Positions 20,610-21,934 of a stretch of 21,934 bases of DNA are shown here, piece after piece. The position numbers and the translations under genes are program-made. The first letter of the stretch is position 1; each line of letters starts with the position of its first letter. Below the pieces are notes generated by a model. The model did not search any database and was not told the origin of the DNA. It saw only the letters and a program-made list of their open reading frames with translations. This DNA is from Dehalococcoidia bacterium (lineage in GTDB: Bacteria > Chloroflexota > Dehalococcoidia > UBA2979), in contig SCTU01000232.1 in the NCBI GenBank assembly GCA_004297315.1, forward strand, positions 1 through 21,934, in the 5' to 3' direction.

Positions 20610-21934
20610 TCACGGGGCGCGGCTGGTCCCGGGCGCGCCGATCTCGAACTCCGCCGAGACCTCGACGCGGATCGTCGCGGTGCCGCCCGTCGGCGAGGCC
20701 AGAGTGACCGTGCCGCTCGCACGCGCGGCGGGGAGCAACGTGGGGTTGACGGTGATCGTCAGTTCAGAGCTGCACACCCCGGTCGCGCAAGGCATTCCTG
20801 ATCCCGCTGCCGCGCCCGCAGGAGGGTCCACAATGAGGAAGTTGTCGCTGGCGGTCGCCTGCCAGGTCAGGACGCCGGAGCCGGAGTTGCGCACGGGCAC
20901 TTTCACCGTCTGCACGGTGCGGCGGTCCTTCAAGTTGATCGTCACCGAACGCGAAGCGGCCTCGAAGACCGGCGAGCCGACGAGGCGCGCCTGGACGTCG
21001 CCGGCGATCGCCGGACGCTGGACGAGGTGCGCCGGCTGTGGCGTCGGGATGTCCATCGACGAATAGGGGAACACGAAGTTCGCCGGGCTCAACGCCTGGA
21101 AGACCGCCGGCTGCGAGAGGTCGGGGAGGGAGGCCTGCAGCGGTTCCCAGAGCGGGCGGCCGCCTCGACTCTCTGGGTGGGCCATGCAGCCCCAGACGAT
21201 CTCCTGGTAGGGGTAGCGGTTGCGCGCCTGCGTCCCGTCGCAGCGCCAGGCAGGGCGGGGCGCGGCGCCGAACTGAGGGTCTGCCGGGTGGTTGCTGATG
21301 GTGGCGCCGGGCCCCGTGAAACCGTTGTACGCCCAGACTGCGAAGTACCAGTTCTCCACGATCTGCGGGTCGGACTGCGTGTCCGTCCCGGCGATCGGCC
21401 GCGCTTCGGGCGCGCCGTTCCACTTCTCGGCCAGGATCTGCGCGCCACGCGCAATGTTGTACGCGAAGTGGGTGGCGATGCTCGCCTGCCGCGGGCTGGC
21501 TTTGTTGTCCGCGCCCAGCGGCACCGTCATCCCGGTGGTCACCTGCATGATCCCGTGGCCGCAGTCGAAGGAGACCAGCCCCTCGCCGACGCTTTCAAAG
21601 CGCACGCTGGGTTGCGCCATCGTCAGGTTGGACTCGACCCATGCGATCGCTTTCAGCAGCGTCGCCGGGATGAAGGGTGCCCCGTCCGTACGGCTGGTCC
21701 GTGCGCCGCGCTCGATCGGCGGGAGACCGAAGAATGGGTCGCCTGGCACGAGGGCGTTGACCGAGGCGGCATCGATCCCCTGGAGGTACAACGTGCGCAA
21801 CTGGTCGGCCTCGTAGGCGTACGGACGCCGTGGGTCGAAGGCGCACGCCTCTGCGCGCTCGGTGCCATTGCGCGCCGACAGCCCCACGAGGCCCGCCGCG
21901 ACGACGAGCGCAGCCAGCACGACGACGAGGGACC
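20610..21934 (-). CDS. Lytic transglycosylase-like protein with C-terminal beta domain, 5'-truncated
   Basis: At least 436 residues; the reading frame stays open to the window edge and its first hydrophobic segment (VVVLAALVVAAGLVGLS) also runs to the edge, so the true start lies beyond. The membrane anchor or signal is followed by a goose-lysozyme-like SLT domain: catalytic-type Glu in LLKAIAWVESNL, GHGIMQVTTG matching the GxMQ motif, and ENWYFAVWAYNGF. The C-terminal 130 residues are beta-rich (VKVPVRNSGSGVLTWQATAS, ELTITVNPTLLPAARASGTV) and look like an Ig/BACON-type fold that may bind wall or glycan. It probably cleaves peptidoglycan outside the membrane. A GTG at 21920 is the only in-frame start seen. 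Confidence 0.8.
   Translation of the reverse strand, partial: SLVVVLAALVVAAGLVGLSARNGTERAEACAFDPRRPYAYEADQLRTLYLQGIDAASVNALVPGDPFFGLPPIERGARTSRTDGAPFIPATLLKAIAWVESNLTMAQPSVRFESVGEGLVSFDCGHGIMQVTTGMTVPLGADNKASPRQASIATHFAYNIARGAQILAEKWNGAPEARPIAGTDTQSDPQIVENWYFAVWAYNGFTGPGATISNHPADPQFGAAPRPAWRCDGTQARNRYPYQEIVWGCMAHPESRGGRPLWEPLQASLPDLSQPAVFQALSPANFVFPYSSMDIPTPQPAHLVQRPAIAGDVQARLVGSPVFEAASRSVTINLKDRRTVQTVKVPVRNSGSGVLTWQATASDNFLIVDPPAGAAAGSGMPCATGVCSSELTITVNPTLLPAARASGTVTLASPTGGTATIRVEVSAEFEIGAPGTSRAP

Noticed and set aside
1..21934. CRISPR array, insertion sequence, prophage, toxin-antitoxin or restriction system
   Set aside because: I saw no spaced repeats, transposase or integrase motifs, terminal inverted repeats or defence-gene signatures. 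The single tRNA gene has no integrase beside it.

Overview
The window is GC-rich bacterial chromosomal DNA with tightly packed genes, GTGA/ATGA start-stop overlaps and an encoded CCA on its one tRNA. Gene content (a PstSCAB/PhoU/PhoBR locus, a DUF6391-like protein, a lytic transglycosylase with a C-terminal beta-rich domain, several lipoproteins) and the many TANNNT-type -10 boxes directly in front of start codons suggest a high-GC phylum such as Chloroflexota. That placement is an inference, with Actinomycetota-like or Deinococcota-like lineages as alternatives. I saw no insertion sequence, phage, CRISPR array or defence system.

Layout. 1-989: end of a FecCD-type permease and its FecE-type ATPase (iron-siderophore or cobalamin uptake). 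1036-1111: tRNA-Arg(TCT). 1184-2185: DUF2269-like membrane protein, a possible 73-residue membrane protein and a DUF1801 protein in one overlapping cluster. 2350-2802: group 1 truncated haemoglobin, followed by a terminator. 2942-3397: a probable decayed gene for a secreted beta-sandwich domain. 3504-4506 (minus): a small lipoprotein-like ORF and an unknown multi-pass membrane protein. 4678-5955 (minus): MFS exporter. 6150-6650: a secreted protein of unknown family. 6714-8909 (minus): GNAT acetyltransferase and a GT-C-like glycosyltransferase. 8962-10293: M20 peptidase. 10272-12455 (minus): TfoX-domain protein, methyltransferase and a Tat-lipoprotein M14 peptidase.

12550-19206 is the phosphate regulon: phoU (minus) diverges from pstS-pstC-pstA-pstB (plus), and phoB-phoR (minus) run towards pstB. 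The stop codons of pstB and phoR share one CTAG. Together these encode high-affinity phosphate uptake, the PhoU brake, and the sensor and regulator that would control it. A nearly identical 12-base motif built on GTTAAC lies upstream of both pstS and phoB and is the best Pho-box candidate.

19311-20024 is the SRAP/YedK abasic-site protein. 20053-21934 (minus) is a truncated-at-edge lytic transglycosylase followed by the DUF6391-like gene.

No wholly new multi-gene system stands out. The observations most worth a check are the systematic leaderless promoter layout, the shared GTTAAC motif, the pstS-pstC hairpin, the decayed beta-sandwich gene, a leader peptide overlapping the 6150 secreted gene, and the small lipoprotein ORF at 4363-4506.
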